Below, piece by piece: positions 26,348 to 37,431 of a DNA stretch of 64,000 nucleotides. Made by a program: the position numbers and the translations under genes. The notes beneath the pieces were generated by a model. It saw only the letters and a program-made list of their open reading frames with translations, searched no databases and was not told the DNA's origin. The stretch's first letter is position 1, and every line of letters begins with the position of its first letter. Origin of the DNA: Blastocatellia bacterium (lineage in GTDB: Bacteria; Acidobacteriota; Blastocatellia; Chloracidobacteriales; Chloracidobacteriaceae); assembly GCA_019695185.1 (NCBI GenBank), contig JAIBAN010000002.1, positions 124,001 to 188,000 of the forward strand, given 5' to 3'.

Positions 26348-28267
26348 ATGACCGAACAGGAATTTGCGCAAAAAGTCGAATCCTTGGAAGCCTTTGCCAG
26401 GGAGCATCCAACCGCTTACAAAATCCGTGCCGTCCTGCTGGCCTGCCTGGGCTATGGATACCTCGTGGCCGTCGCCCTGGGGCTGCTGCTGTTTATGTTA
26501 TTGCTGGTGGGTCTGGTGGGAGCCGGAACAGCCACCCTGGTGCTGATTCGGGCCGTGATTCCGCTGGCCCAGACCTCCGGCAAGATTCTGCAATCCATTT
26601 CCCGTGCCTTCTGGATTAAAGGCACGCCCCCCGAAGGCATTGAAATCCGGCCTGCCGAAGCGCCCGAACTGTTTGCCTTTATCCGGCGGGCCCGGAAAGC
26701 CCTCAATACTCCGCGCCTCCATCATGTGATTGTCACCGACGAATTTAACGCCGCCATCCGGCAGATTCCCCGCCTGGGGCCGTTTGGCTGGACCTCAAAT
26801 TATCTGGTGATTGGCCTGCCGCTCATGCAGGCGCTTTCCCCGGAACAATTTGAATCGGTGCTGGCCCATGAAATGGGCCATCTTTCCCGTGCCCACAGCC
26901 GCCTGACCGGCTGGATTTACCGGATTCGGCTGACCTGGGCCACGCTTTCCGAGCAACTGGACCGGGAAGGCGACCTCGATATCAACCTCATTCAAGGATT
27001 TGTCCACTGGTATGCTCCGTATTTCAATGCCTACACGTTTGTCCTGGCCCGGATGCAGGAATACGAGGCTGACCAGGCGGCAGCCACCATGGTCGGAGTG
27101 CGGGCCACGTCCGAGGCTTTGATTGAGACGGAAATCAAATCGCAGTTTCTGTCACAGTCCTACTGGCCCAAAATGTTTGGCAAGGTCAAAGAGGAACCGG
27201 TTCCGCCGAGCGGAGTGTTTCACGAAATTCCAACCGCGTTTCGCAGTGCCCTGCCGGAACCACTGGTGACTTCGGTGCTCAAGGGACTGCTGGCCACCAA
27301 AACGGATTTTGACGATACCCATCCGGCACTCCATGACCGACTGACGGCGCTTGGCTTTATGCCTCCCACCACCGGGAACAGTACGCACTGGAGCGACCAT
27401 TACCAACCGGCTCCGCTCAAGGAAAGCGCGGCTCAGGCTCTGCTTGGGTCGGCCTATCAACCGGTCATCCGCCATTATGAACAGGACTGGCTCAAGTCCG
27501 TTGAACCAGACTGGAACAAACGGCACGAACGGATCCAGAAAGGACTGCATAAACTGGCCGAACTGGAGGCCAAGGCGGCTGCCGAACCGGAACTGAACGA
27601 CCAGGATTTATGGGAGTATGCCGCCCTGACCACCCGCCTCCGCGAGGCTGACGCCGGGTTGCCATTGCTCACCCGGTTTCTGGAGCGGCATCCGGAGGAT
27701 TCCGACGCCAATCTGCTCTATGGCGAATGTCTGTTGGAAAAAGACGACCCGGCAGGAATCGGCTACATTGAGCGGGCCATTGAAAAAAACCACCATCATA
27801 CCTTTGCCGGTTGCGATGTGGTGCTTGATTACTGCCAAGCCCACCAGATGGAAACCGAATTTGAAAAATTCCGCCTGATTGCGCTCCGCCATCAGGACCG
27901 GCTGGGAATGGCCCGCAAGGAACGGTCCCGCGTCACACCCGATGAATTGTATCCTCATCGGGTTCATCCGGAGGACGTGCAGGCGCTCTGCCAGCAATTG
28001 GCCGCTTTCCCTCAAATCGAAATCGCCTATCTGGCGGAAAAAGAGGTCCGCTATTTTCCGGATGTCCCGTTTCTGGTCCTGGGCGTTGTGGCCAACCTGC
28101 CGGGCTCGAACGACCAGGGTAAAAAGGCTGCCGACCAGTTGCTGCACGACCTCACGGAAAAGGTTGAATACCCTTATGAAACCTTTGTTTTGCTGCTTGG
28201 CTGGCACAACCAGGGATTCAGCAGCAGGTTTGAAGCCATCAACGCCCGGATTTACTCAAAGCGTTAA
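26348..28267 (+). CDS. Membrane M48-family metallopeptidase with C-terminal repeat region
   Basis: The 639-residue protein starts at ATG 26348; an upstream frame extension shows no domain. Two hydrophobic segments lie at ~30-75. An M48 zinc peptidase domain follows, with HEMGH at 174-178 and the third zinc ligand in YEADQAA near 239. The C-terminal half (from ~330) is helical with TPR-like spacing and no second catalytic motif. HtpX-like enzymes clear damaged membrane proteins; this one is longer, and its cytoplasmic helical tail may select substrates. It follows the CHAT-TPR gene by 180 bp on the same strand, so two proteases are adjacent, but a joint role is only a guess. Confidence 0.87.
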   Translation: MTEQEFAQKVESLEAFAREHPTAYKIRAVLLACLGYGYLVAVALGLLLFMLLLVGLVGAGTATLVLIRAVIPLAQTSGKILQSISRAFWIKGTPPEGIEIRPAEAPELFAFIRRARKALNTPRLHHVIVTDEFNAAIRQIPRLGPFGWTSNYLVIGLPLMQALSPEQFESVLAHEMGHLSRAHSRLTGWIYRIRLTWATLSEQLDREGDLDINLIQGFVHWYAPYFNAYTFVLARMQEYEADQAAATMVGVRATSEALIETEIKSQFLSQSYWPKMFGKVKEEPVPPSGVFHEIPTAFRSALPEPLVTSVLKGLLATKTDFDDTHPALHDRLTALGFMPPTTGNSTHWSDHYQPAPLKESAAQALLGSAYQPVIRHYEQDWLKSVEPDWNKRHERIQKGLHKLAELEAKAAAEPELNDQDLWEYAALTTRLREADAGLPLLTRFLERHPEDSDANLLYGECLLEKDDPAGIGYIERAIEKNHHHTFAGCDVVLDYCQAHQMETEFEKFRLIALRHQDRLGMARKERSRVTPDELYPHRVHPEDVQALCQQLAAFPQIEIAYLAEKEVRYFPDVPFLVLGVVANLPGSNDQGKKAADQLLHDLTEKVEYPYETFVLLLGWHNQGFSSRFEAINARIYSKR

Positions 28268-28342
28268 CCTGTGACGGGGCAGATTCTTTCATCCGCCAGT
28301 TGTGTCATCTGTTACACTCCCAAGGAGGGAAAGGCGGTGGGT

Positions 28343-28747
28343 ATGCTTGAAATCCATAAACAATATCTGGTTGACGAAAACCAAAAGCCGGTGGCGGTGG
28401 TGATTCCGATTGAGGAGTTCCGGGAAATTGAACGTTTGCTGGGCCATTTCAGCCGTCACACAGACAAACTGTTTCCGGATGAATCAGAAGGTCTTTCTGA
28501 GCCAGTCAAACAGCCGGAACCGCCATTACAAACCGGAAAAGAAGAAGTTCGAATCCAGCGGATGGCCTGGATAAAAAGTCATCGCCAGGAATTTGCCGGA
28601 CAGTATGTTGCCCTTGATGGCGACCGACTGGTAGGACATGGCACGACCATCCGCGAAGCCCAGGAACAAGCCAAACAACAAGGCATCCCCAATCCTTTCC
28701 TGGTGCGTCTGCCTGCAGAAAATGAAGTACTTTGGGGTGGGTGGTAA
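28343..28747 (+). CDS. Antitoxin-like N-terminus fused to a DUF5678-type domain
   Basis: The 134-residue protein starts at ATG 28343, behind an AAGGAGG element 14 nt upstream. Residues 1-40 (MLEIHKQYLVDENQKPVAVV then IPIEEFREIERLL) look like the DNA-binding end of Phd/YefM-type antitoxins. A charged Pro/Glu linker follows. The last ~60 residues (WIKSHRQEFAGQYVALDGDR then LVGHGTTIREA ... FLVRLP) match the small DUF5678 domain. The next gene, a retropepsin-like protease, starts 2 nt after its stop, so the two are probably co-translated. Function is unknown. A regulated two-gene module with the first protein as regulator or substrate-tether is an inference. Confidence 0.75.
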   Translation: MLEIHKQYLVDENQKPVAVVIPIEEFREIERLLGHFSRHTDKLFPDESEGLSEPVKQPEPPLQTGKEEVRIQRMAWIKSHRQEFAGQYVALDGDRLVGHGTTIREAQEQAKQQGIPNPFLVRLPAENEVLWGGW

Positions 28748-28749
28748 CC

Positions 28750-29169
28750 ATGACCCATCAGCTCAATTTTGACAAACTTCTTCATTACGACATTGGGGCT
28801 CCTGGCATAAACCTGGAAGTAACACTCAGTCTCACCACCCAACAGGTCAACTTGACAGCCAAAATTGACACAGGAGCGAGCTATTGCATCTTTGAGCGCA
28901 AACATGGCGAGGCCCTTGGAATTGACATCGAAAATGGAACACCCGAACGGTTTTCCACTGCAACCGGAACCTTCTTGGCCTACGGTCACGATGTCACCTT
29001 GAGTACAACTGGCTTGGTTTTTGATTCATTCGTATTTTTTGCTGCCAACGAAGGTTTTACACGAAATGTTTTGGGCCGCTTTGGTTGGCTTGACCGGGTT
29101 TGCCTGGGGTTGATTGATTATGAGGGAAAGCTCTATTTGAGCCTTTATGGAGAAGGTGATTTTTCTTGA
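28750..29169 (+). CDS. Retropepsin-like aspartic protease
   Basis: The 139-residue product has the single-domain retropepsin signature: the catalytic loop AKIDTGASYCIF with D40-T-G-A-S, a flap-like region (FSTATGTFLAYGHDVTL), and a final hydrophobic glycine motif (NVLGRFGWLDRVCLGLIDY). Retropepsins work as homodimers, and bacterial members are often linked to small antitoxin-like or DUF5678 genes. It has no signal peptide and so probably acts in the cytoplasm. Its ATG is 2 nt after the stop of the antitoxin-like gene. A good terminator hairpin follows at 29310. The target protein is unknown. Confidence 0.82.
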   Translation: MTHQLNFDKLLHYDIGAPGINLEVTLSLTTQQVNLTAKIDTGASYCIFERKHGEALGIDIENGTPERFSTATGTFLAYGHDVTLSTTGLVFDSFVFFAANEGFTRNVLGRFGWLDRVCLGLIDYEGKLYLSLYGEGDFS

Positions 29170-29491
29170 CGGTTAATGGCTCAATGACTGGAACAGGATT
29201 TGAAAAATAGTTTTACAAATTGAAAGGGTGAACACTTTTTTGTTCCTTCAGGCCAAATGACAAAAAAGAAGCCGCCCACCTGCCGCTTTTCGTCATACAG
29301 AGCCCTTTAAGCCTGCTTCCCAGCGGGCTTTTCTGTTGCGTGCAAACAATTTCCGGCATTGTGAAAAACCTGGCATTCGAATTGCTGTTCCGGATTACAA
29401 TTCCCAATCGAGCCTGTTTTCTCCCGCACCTTTCCCGCACTTGTTCCAGCTTTACCCCGCGCACATTTCCTTCCTTGAAGGAGCCCTTCCC
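29170..29491. other. Intergenic region upstream of the pilin/DUF4349 pair
   Basis: This is 322 bp after the retropepsin gene. It contains the terminator hairpin at 29310-29333. I found no convincing small gene. The frame that runs through from 29336 belongs to the next gene's upstream region and has no ribosome site of its own. Confidence 0.5.
29310..29333 (+). terminator. Rho-independent terminator
   Basis: AGCCTGCT and AGCGGGCT form an 8-bp stem (one G-T pair) with a 4-nt loop, followed directly by TTTTCTG. It lies 140 bp behind the retropepsin gene. Confidence 0.65.
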
Positions 29492-29827
29492 ATGCCTACA
29501 TGGTTTACCAGAATTCCAGCCTCCGCCTGGGTGGCTGGCCTGGCAGTTGTTTTGGTGGTCTTTTTGATTTGGATAACCTCCAGTGTCAGCGCCCCGCCCG
29601 ATTCCTCCGGGGCGATTCCCAAAAACGGCTATGTCCTGCAAAACCTGCGGGTAGCACCGGCCACCCCCTTTCATGAGGCCGCCTGGTCCATTGAAAACAA
29701 TCCATCCATCAGGTCGGGCCTGCTGCGAACCGGAAACGACTGTTTTTACATTGACGACACGGGCGTCATCCGCCATTCCGGCAATCCAGCAAAGTCAGCC
29801 ACCACCTCCGACCCCACGCTTGAGTAA
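29492..29827 (+). CDS. Membrane-anchored protein with a type IV pilin-like C-terminus
   Basis: The ATG at 29492 follows AAGGAG. The 111-residue product has a non-pilin N-terminus: a short basic start and one strong membrane helix (WVAGLAVVLVVFLIWITSS) with no prepilin cleavage site. From residue ~45 it reads like the C-terminal half of an acidobacterial type IV pilin: KNGYVLQNLRVAP, then a Cys-containing CFYIDDTGVIRHS and the ending ATTSDPTLE. The matching pilin N-terminal half is found at the start of the next gene, 46 bp downstream. The pair therefore looks like a reciprocal exchange of halves. Function is unknown. Confidence 0.7.
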   Translation: MPTWFTRIPASAWVAGLAVVLVVFLIWITSSVSAPPDSSGAIPKNGYVLQNLRVAPATPFHEAAWSIENNPSIRSGLLRTGNDCFYIDDTGVIRHSGNPAKSATTSDPTLE

Positions 29828-29873
29828 CGAACCCTCCCAGAGTTCATTTGTCTTTTTTGAGGAGAACCGGATT

Positions 29874-30965
29874 ATGTCACCAACGAAAGAAATGTCTCTC
29901 ACCCATCTGCTCATTGGAACCACCTTGCTGGCCATCCTCGCAGCCATCGCAATTCCCAATCTGTTGGCGGCGCGGCGTTCCGCCAATGCTGCCTCTGCGC
30001 AACAAACCCTGCGTAATCTCAACACCGCCCAAGTCAGTTATTCGCTTGGAATCGGGCGGGGAAACTATGCTGATAACCTGGCGTTTCTGGGCGGAAGCGC
30101 CTCAACCAGTGTTGGATTTCTGGATAACACCGTAACCGCTGCACATGGGACGAATGTCACCGGCACCACTGTCAGCACAACCGCAATTCACCCCAACGGT
30201 CAGCCGTTCAAAACTGAATCAGCTTCACCCAAACCCAACGGAAAAACAGCTTTTGCCGCAACAATACGGCGGAAAATTGTCAAAAACGGCGAAATTGCCC
30301 TGGTCATCAAAGCCTATGAACCCTTTGCCACTGATTTCTCGCAACAGGTCGCCCGTTACGGCGGCTATATCTCGCAAAGCCAGGTGCGTCAGAGTACCGC
30401 AGGAGTGGCGGCTGCGTCGCTGGTGGTGCGGATACCGCCTGACGCCCTGGAAGGACTGGTTTCCTGGCTGCGGTTCCAGGGGCAGATGACAGCGGAAGCC
30501 TTCAAAGCCGATGATATTTCCGAAGAGTATTATGACTTTCAGGCCCGCCTGCAAAACGCCCACCAGTTTGAAACCCGACTGCTCACCATGCTGTCCACGC
30601 AGACGGGCACGCTCCAGGATGTGGTCACGGTGGAGGAAAAACTCAATCAGGTGCGCGAACAAATCGAGCAGATGGAGGGAAAAATTCGTTCGTTTGACAG
30701 TCTGGTCGGGCTGTCAACCCTCGCTCTCAATGTGAGCATTGCAGAACATTACGTCCCGCCACACACACCGACCTTCCGGGAAAACGTGCTGCAAACCTGG
30801 AACAGTTCCTGGCAGGGACTGCTGGCCTTTGCACAGGGGTTCGGTCTGTTTGTGGTTGGCTGGGTGCCGTGGTGCAGTGCGTTGGCGGTATTGACGGCCC
30901 TTGGTTGGGGTGGGTTCAGACTGACGCGCCGGGGCAGAATGCCCTATCCCGACAGAGAACCATAA
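29874..30965 (+). CDS. Pilin-like N-terminus fused to a DUF4349 body
   Basis: The ATG at 29874 has GAGGAG 9 nt upstream. Residues 1-~95 resemble a type IV pilin N-terminal half (LLAILAAIAIPNLLAARRSANAAS, then a GNYADNLAFLGG segment). The prepilin site is lost, however: the usual Gly/Phe and Glu5 positions read Glu-Met and His. From residue ~110 the protein is a DUF4349 body: RRKIVKNGEIALVIK, YGGYISQSQVR, LVVRIPPDALEGLV, a coiled coil (VVTVEEKLNQVREQIEQMEG) and a final membrane helix. DUF4349 proteins normally start with their own membrane anchor, which here seems to sit on the preceding gene. 363 residues in all. Confidence 0.75.
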   Translation: MSPTKEMSLTHLLIGTTLLAILAAIAIPNLLAARRSANAASAQQTLRNLNTAQVSYSLGIGRGNYADNLAFLGGSASTSVGFLDNTVTAAHGTNVTGTTVSTTAIHPNGQPFKTESASPKPNGKTAFAATIRRKIVKNGEIALVIKAYEPFATDFSQQVARYGGYISQSQVRQSTAGVAAASLVVRIPPDALEGLVSWLRFQGQMTAEAFKADDISEEYYDFQARLQNAHQFETRLLTMLSTQTGTLQDVVTVEEKLNQVREQIEQMEGKIRSFDSLVGLSTLALNVSIAEHYVPPHTPTFRENVLQTWNSSWQGLLAFAQGFGLFVVGWVPWCSALAVLTALGWGGFRLTRRGRMPYPDREP

Positions 30966-31022
30966 CAGGTCTTCTTTTTTCCCTGTTCCACAGATAAAAT
31001 CCCCGGCCTGTCTCAAGAGCGT

Positions 31023-31080
31023 GTTGAAAATTCGGAGTGCGGAGGCGTGCCCCCGCACTCCCTCCCATCCAATTTTCAAG
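31023..31080. repeat. Long imperfect palindrome (REP-like)
   Basis: GTTGAAAATT at 31023-31032 pairs with AATTTTCAAG near 31071-31080. Inside it GGAGTGCGG (31034-31042) pairs with CCGCACTCC (31053-31061). The GGAGTGCGG core also occurs in the REPs around 36.6 kb and 63.9 kb. It lies between the DUF4349 fusion gene and the kinase gene and may also work as a terminator. Confidence 0.65.
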
Positions 31081-31142
31081 CACGTGCTGAAGAGTCATTT
31101 CCAGCCAAGCCGGAAAGCAATGGAAGAGGGGATGAACGTCAC

Positions 31143-33308
31143 ATGGGAACCTTTGATAAACACAACGAGAAAACGGAAACGTTTCCAACCGTGCCCGAAA
31201 CCCAAAAACCTCCGATTACGGTGGCAGAAGCGTCGGTTTCCACTCCTGAACCGGTTTTGGACACGCTGCCAGTGGTGACGGAGGCGGCACCACCTTCCCA
31301 CCCAAATGACCCGCTCATCGGACAATCTGTCAAAGGCCGGTATCTGATTGAACAGGAACTGGGCCGGGGCGGATTTGGCATCACCTATCTGGCCCGTGAT
31401 TCCTTTGGCGGTTTGCAATCGCAAGTGTTCAAGCCGGTGGTGGTCAAAGTGCTGCTGGGGAATATTGCCGAAGATGAATACCTGCAAAGAAAATTCCATC
31501 AGGAATACGAAGCGCTTTCACTTATCAATCACCCCTATGTCGTGAGCGTGCTCGACACCGGAATTTTACCCGGCGGGAAGCCTTTTTTCGTCATGGAATA
31601 TGTGGCTGGCAAATCCCTCCGGTCCATCATCAACAAAGGCGGAATTGATTTGGTGCAGGCGGCATCTCTGGTTCGCCAACTGGGGCAGGCGCTCACGGCA
31701 GCCCATCAGAAAGGGATTATTCACCGCGACCTCAAACCGGAAAACATCCTTCTCCAATCTGTCAGCGAATCCGATTATCAGGTCAAAATCATTGATTTCG
31801 GAATTGCCCATGTCGGCACCTCGCAACTGGGCAAAACCACCAAACCAATGACCATCGGCACCATTGGGTATATGTCGCCCGAACAACTGGAGGGAACCTC
31901 GACATTCCAAACCGACATTTATGCTTTGGGAATCATCGCCTACGAACTGGTGACGGGGCGGCGTCCGTTCAATCCAACGGGTGAAAATCCGCCGGTTTTG
32001 ATGTACCGGCTGAGTCAGCTTCAGCGGGCCGGGGTGTCGGTCACCGCCAAAACCCTCCGTCCGGATGTACCCGATGAAGTGGATGCCGCCATCAATCGGG
32101 CACTTGAATTCCGGCCCGAAGACCGTTTTCTGGCTGCCAGGGATTTGGGAGACGCCTTTGCCAAAGCCCTGTTTCTCAAGTCCGACAGTGCAATTCCGGT
32201 CCTGGAGGTCGCCCATGCGGTGGACACCACTGCCGAAACCAGAGTTGAAACGGAAAGCGGGTTTCAGACTCCGGCTTCAGCCGCGATTCCGGACCTGCTG
32301 GAACCGGTGGGCGGTGCGATGGGGCTGGCTTCCCGATTTTACGTGGTGCGCCCCACCGACCATGAGTTCCATGCCGCCATTCACCGCAAAGACAGCATTG
32401 TGCTGATTAAAGGAGCCCGGCAAATGGGCAAAACATCCCTCCTGGCACGCGGCCTGCAACAGGCCCGGCAGGCCGGTGTGCGGGTGGTCTTTACCGATTT
32501 GCAAACCCTTGCGCCGCGCCAGCTTGAATCACCGGATACGCTGCTGCTGACCTTTGGTCACATGCTGGAGGAACAACTGGATTTGGACCAGTCGCCCGAA
32601 TCCGTCTGGAGGCCGGAGCGCGGACCGGCCATGAATTTCAACCGCTATTTGAAAAACGTGGTGCTCAAACCGGAATTGCCTCCGCTGGTGTGGGGGCTGG
32701 ATGAAGTGGACCGGCTCTTTGGCTACGCCTACTCCAGCGAAGTTTTTGGCTTGTTCCGGTCCTGGCACAATGCGCGGGCGGCTGACCCTGGCGGCCCCTG
32801 GCAGCGCCTGACACAAGTGATTGCCTATGCGCTCGAAGCCCATTTGTTTATCACTGATTTGAACCAATCGCCCTTTAATGTCGGCACTCGGTTGGTATTG
32901 TCCGATTTTACCTTGGAACAGGTTATGGAACTCAACCGGCGTTATGGTGAACCATTGACCTCCCCCCAAGCCATCAACCACTTTTTCCATCAGGTGGGAG
33001 GTCATCCGTATCTGGTCCGGCTGGGCTTGCACGAAATGGTTGCCCACCACCTCCACCCGGAAGAGTTTTATGCACAGGCCGAAGCCAACGACGGGCCGCT
33101 GGGCGACCACCTTCAGCGAATGTTGCTGGCCCTGAATCAGGACCCCGGTTTGCTGGAACTGGTTCGCAGCCTCGTGCAGGGACAGGTGGCCACTGACACC
33201 AAAGGATTTTACCGCCTGCGCAGCGCCGGGCTGGTCAAAGGTGATGCGGCGGAGCAAATGAGCCTGCGCTGTCAGTTGTACGTCAATTATTTCAAGCAGC
33301 ATCTGTGA
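31143..33308 (+). CDS. Ser/Thr protein kinase fused to an AAA-like ATPase
   Basis: From ATG 31143 the 721-residue protein has a Pro/Glu/Thr-rich tail and then a Hanks-type kinase at ~60-350. The glycine loop LGRGGFGITYLARD, HRDLKPEN near 194, IDFGIAH and the GTIGYMSPEQ activation segment are all intact, so it should be active. No membrane segment follows. From ~395 there is an AAA-like P-loop ATPase of the AAA_35 type, with GARQMGKTSLL near 424 and a WGLDEVDRLF Walker B. The end (GGHPYLVRLGLHEM) is the usual lid. The next gene, 21 bp downstream, starts with the same ATPase type, so the two very likely form one operon and interact. Confidence 0.9.
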   Translation: MGTFDKHNEKTETFPTVPETQKPPITVAEASVSTPEPVLDTLPVVTEAAPPSHPNDPLIGQSVKGRYLIEQELGRGGFGITYLARDSFGGLQSQVFKPVVVKVLLGNIAEDEYLQRKFHQEYEALSLINHPYVVSVLDTGILPGGKPFFVMEYVAGKSLRSIINKGGIDLVQAASLVRQLGQALTAAHQKGIIHRDLKPENILLQSVSESDYQVKIIDFGIAHVGTSQLGKTTKPMTIGTIGYMSPEQLEGTSTFQTDIYALGIIAYELVTGRRPFNPTGENPPVLMYRLSQLQRAGVSVTAKTLRPDVPDEVDAAINRALEFRPEDRFLAARDLGDAFAKALFLKSDSAIPVLEVAHAVDTTAETRVETESGFQTPASAAIPDLLEPVGGAMGLASRFYVVRPTDHEFHAAIHRKDSIVLIKGARQMGKTSLLARGLQQARQAGVRVVFTDLQTLAPRQLESPDTLLLTFGHMLEEQLDLDQSPESVWRPERGPAMNFNRYLKNVVLKPELPPLVWGLDEVDRLFGYAYSSEVFGLFRSWHNARAADPGGPWQRLTQVIAYALEAHLFITDLNQSPFNVGTRLVLSDFTLEQVMELNRRYGEPLTSPQAINHFFHQVGGHPYLVRLGLHEMVAHHLHPEEFYAQAEANDGPLGDHLQRMLLALNQDPGLLELVRSLVQGQVATDTKGFYRLRSAGLVKGDAAEQMSLRCQLYVNYFKQHL

Positions 33309-33329
33309 ACCGCGTTTAGACCTTCTTCC

Positions 33330-36566
<3,237 letters not shown>

Positions 36567-36589
36567 AACCAACTCTGATTTCCCGACTT

Positions 36590-36715
36590 GCGGCGACGTG
36601 TCGCCGCTTTGGAGTGCGGGGACTTGTCACCGCTTTGGTTGGCGGCGACTTGTCGCCGCCTTCGAGTGGAGAGGTTTCACCGCTTTGGCCGGTAGCGACT
36701 TGTCGCCGCTTTTGT
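36590..36715 (+). repeat. Left REP cluster of the Y1 element
   Basis: Three to four REP units in a row, separated by a TTTGG-type linker. The 53-bp unit at 36608-36660 is repeated with two mismatches at 63927-63979. Confidence 0.88.
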
Positions 36716-36756
36716 AGAAAACAAAAATACTGCCTTCTACCAAACCCAAAAAACCT

Positions 36757-37293
36757 ATGAGCGACAAACCCTGGCCCCATGCCCCGATTCACCTCCTCGA
36801 TTCAAACGCCGTTTTTATGATGACAGCCGGAACCCTTCACAAAGAACATGTCTTTGGAACCAATGAAAAGTTGACGCTACTGGAAAATCGGCTGCTTGCT
36901 TTCGCCCAACAATATGGCTGGCAACTGGAGGCTTGGGCGGTTTTTTCCAACCATTACCATTTTATTGCCCGCAGTCAGAATGCCTCCTCCAGCCTTGGCA
37001 AAATGATTCGCCATTTACACGCCGCAACGGCCAGAGAGGTGAATAAGCTGGATAAAGCCGAAGGGCGGCAGGTTTGGTTTAATTTTTGGGATACCAAACT
37101 GACATTCCAAAAATCCTATTTGGCACGGCTGAATTATGTTCATCAAAATCCCGTCAAACACGGATTGGTCCAAATGGCGAACCAATATGATTGGTGTTCG
37201 GCAGCTTGGTTTGAAAGAGTGGCTTCGGCGGCAACCATCAATACTGTCTATGGGATGAAGACTGACGGGGTCTCGGTGGTTGATGATTTTTAG
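36757..37293 (+). CDS. REP-associated tyrosine transposase (IS200/IS605-like Y1)
   Basis: The 178-residue protein has the single-strand transposase core: the HUH-type metal motif in FSNHYHFIARS and the helix with the catalytic tyrosine in YLARLNYVHQNPVKHGL. RAYT proteins move or spread REP hairpins and are normally present once, flanked by REPs, as here. Length and the C-terminal YDWCSAAWF motif fit the group. The frame is intact, so it may be active. It lies between two inverted REP blocks (see element). Confidence 0.88.
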   Translation: MSDKPWPHAPIHLLDSNAVFMMTAGTLHKEHVFGTNEKLTLLENRLLAFAQQYGWQLEAWAVFSNHYHFIARSQNASSSLGKMIRHLHAATAREVNKLDKAEGRQVWFNFWDTKLTFQKSYLARLNYVHQNPVKHGLVQMANQYDWCSAAWFERVASAATINTVYGMKTDGVSVVDDF

Positions 37294-37348
37294 ACGGGAA
37301 CCAGCCCCGCCTGTATCTCAGACGGAGCTGGCTTTCTTTGCGCTCTAA

Positions 37349-37418
37349 GGCGGCGACAAGTCGCCGCCAACCAAAGCGGTGACAAGTCACCGCACTCCAA
37401 AGCGGCGGCAACCGCCGC
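37349..37418 (-). repeat. Right REP cluster of the Y1 element, inverted
   Basis: GGCGGCGACAAGTCGCCGCC at 37349-37368, GGTGACAAGTCACC at 37379-37392 and GCGGCGGCAACCGCCGC at 37402-37418 repeat the left block in reverse orientation, including the ACCAAAGCGG linker. Confidence 0.88.
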
Positions 37419-37431
37419 ACAAATTCCCGAC

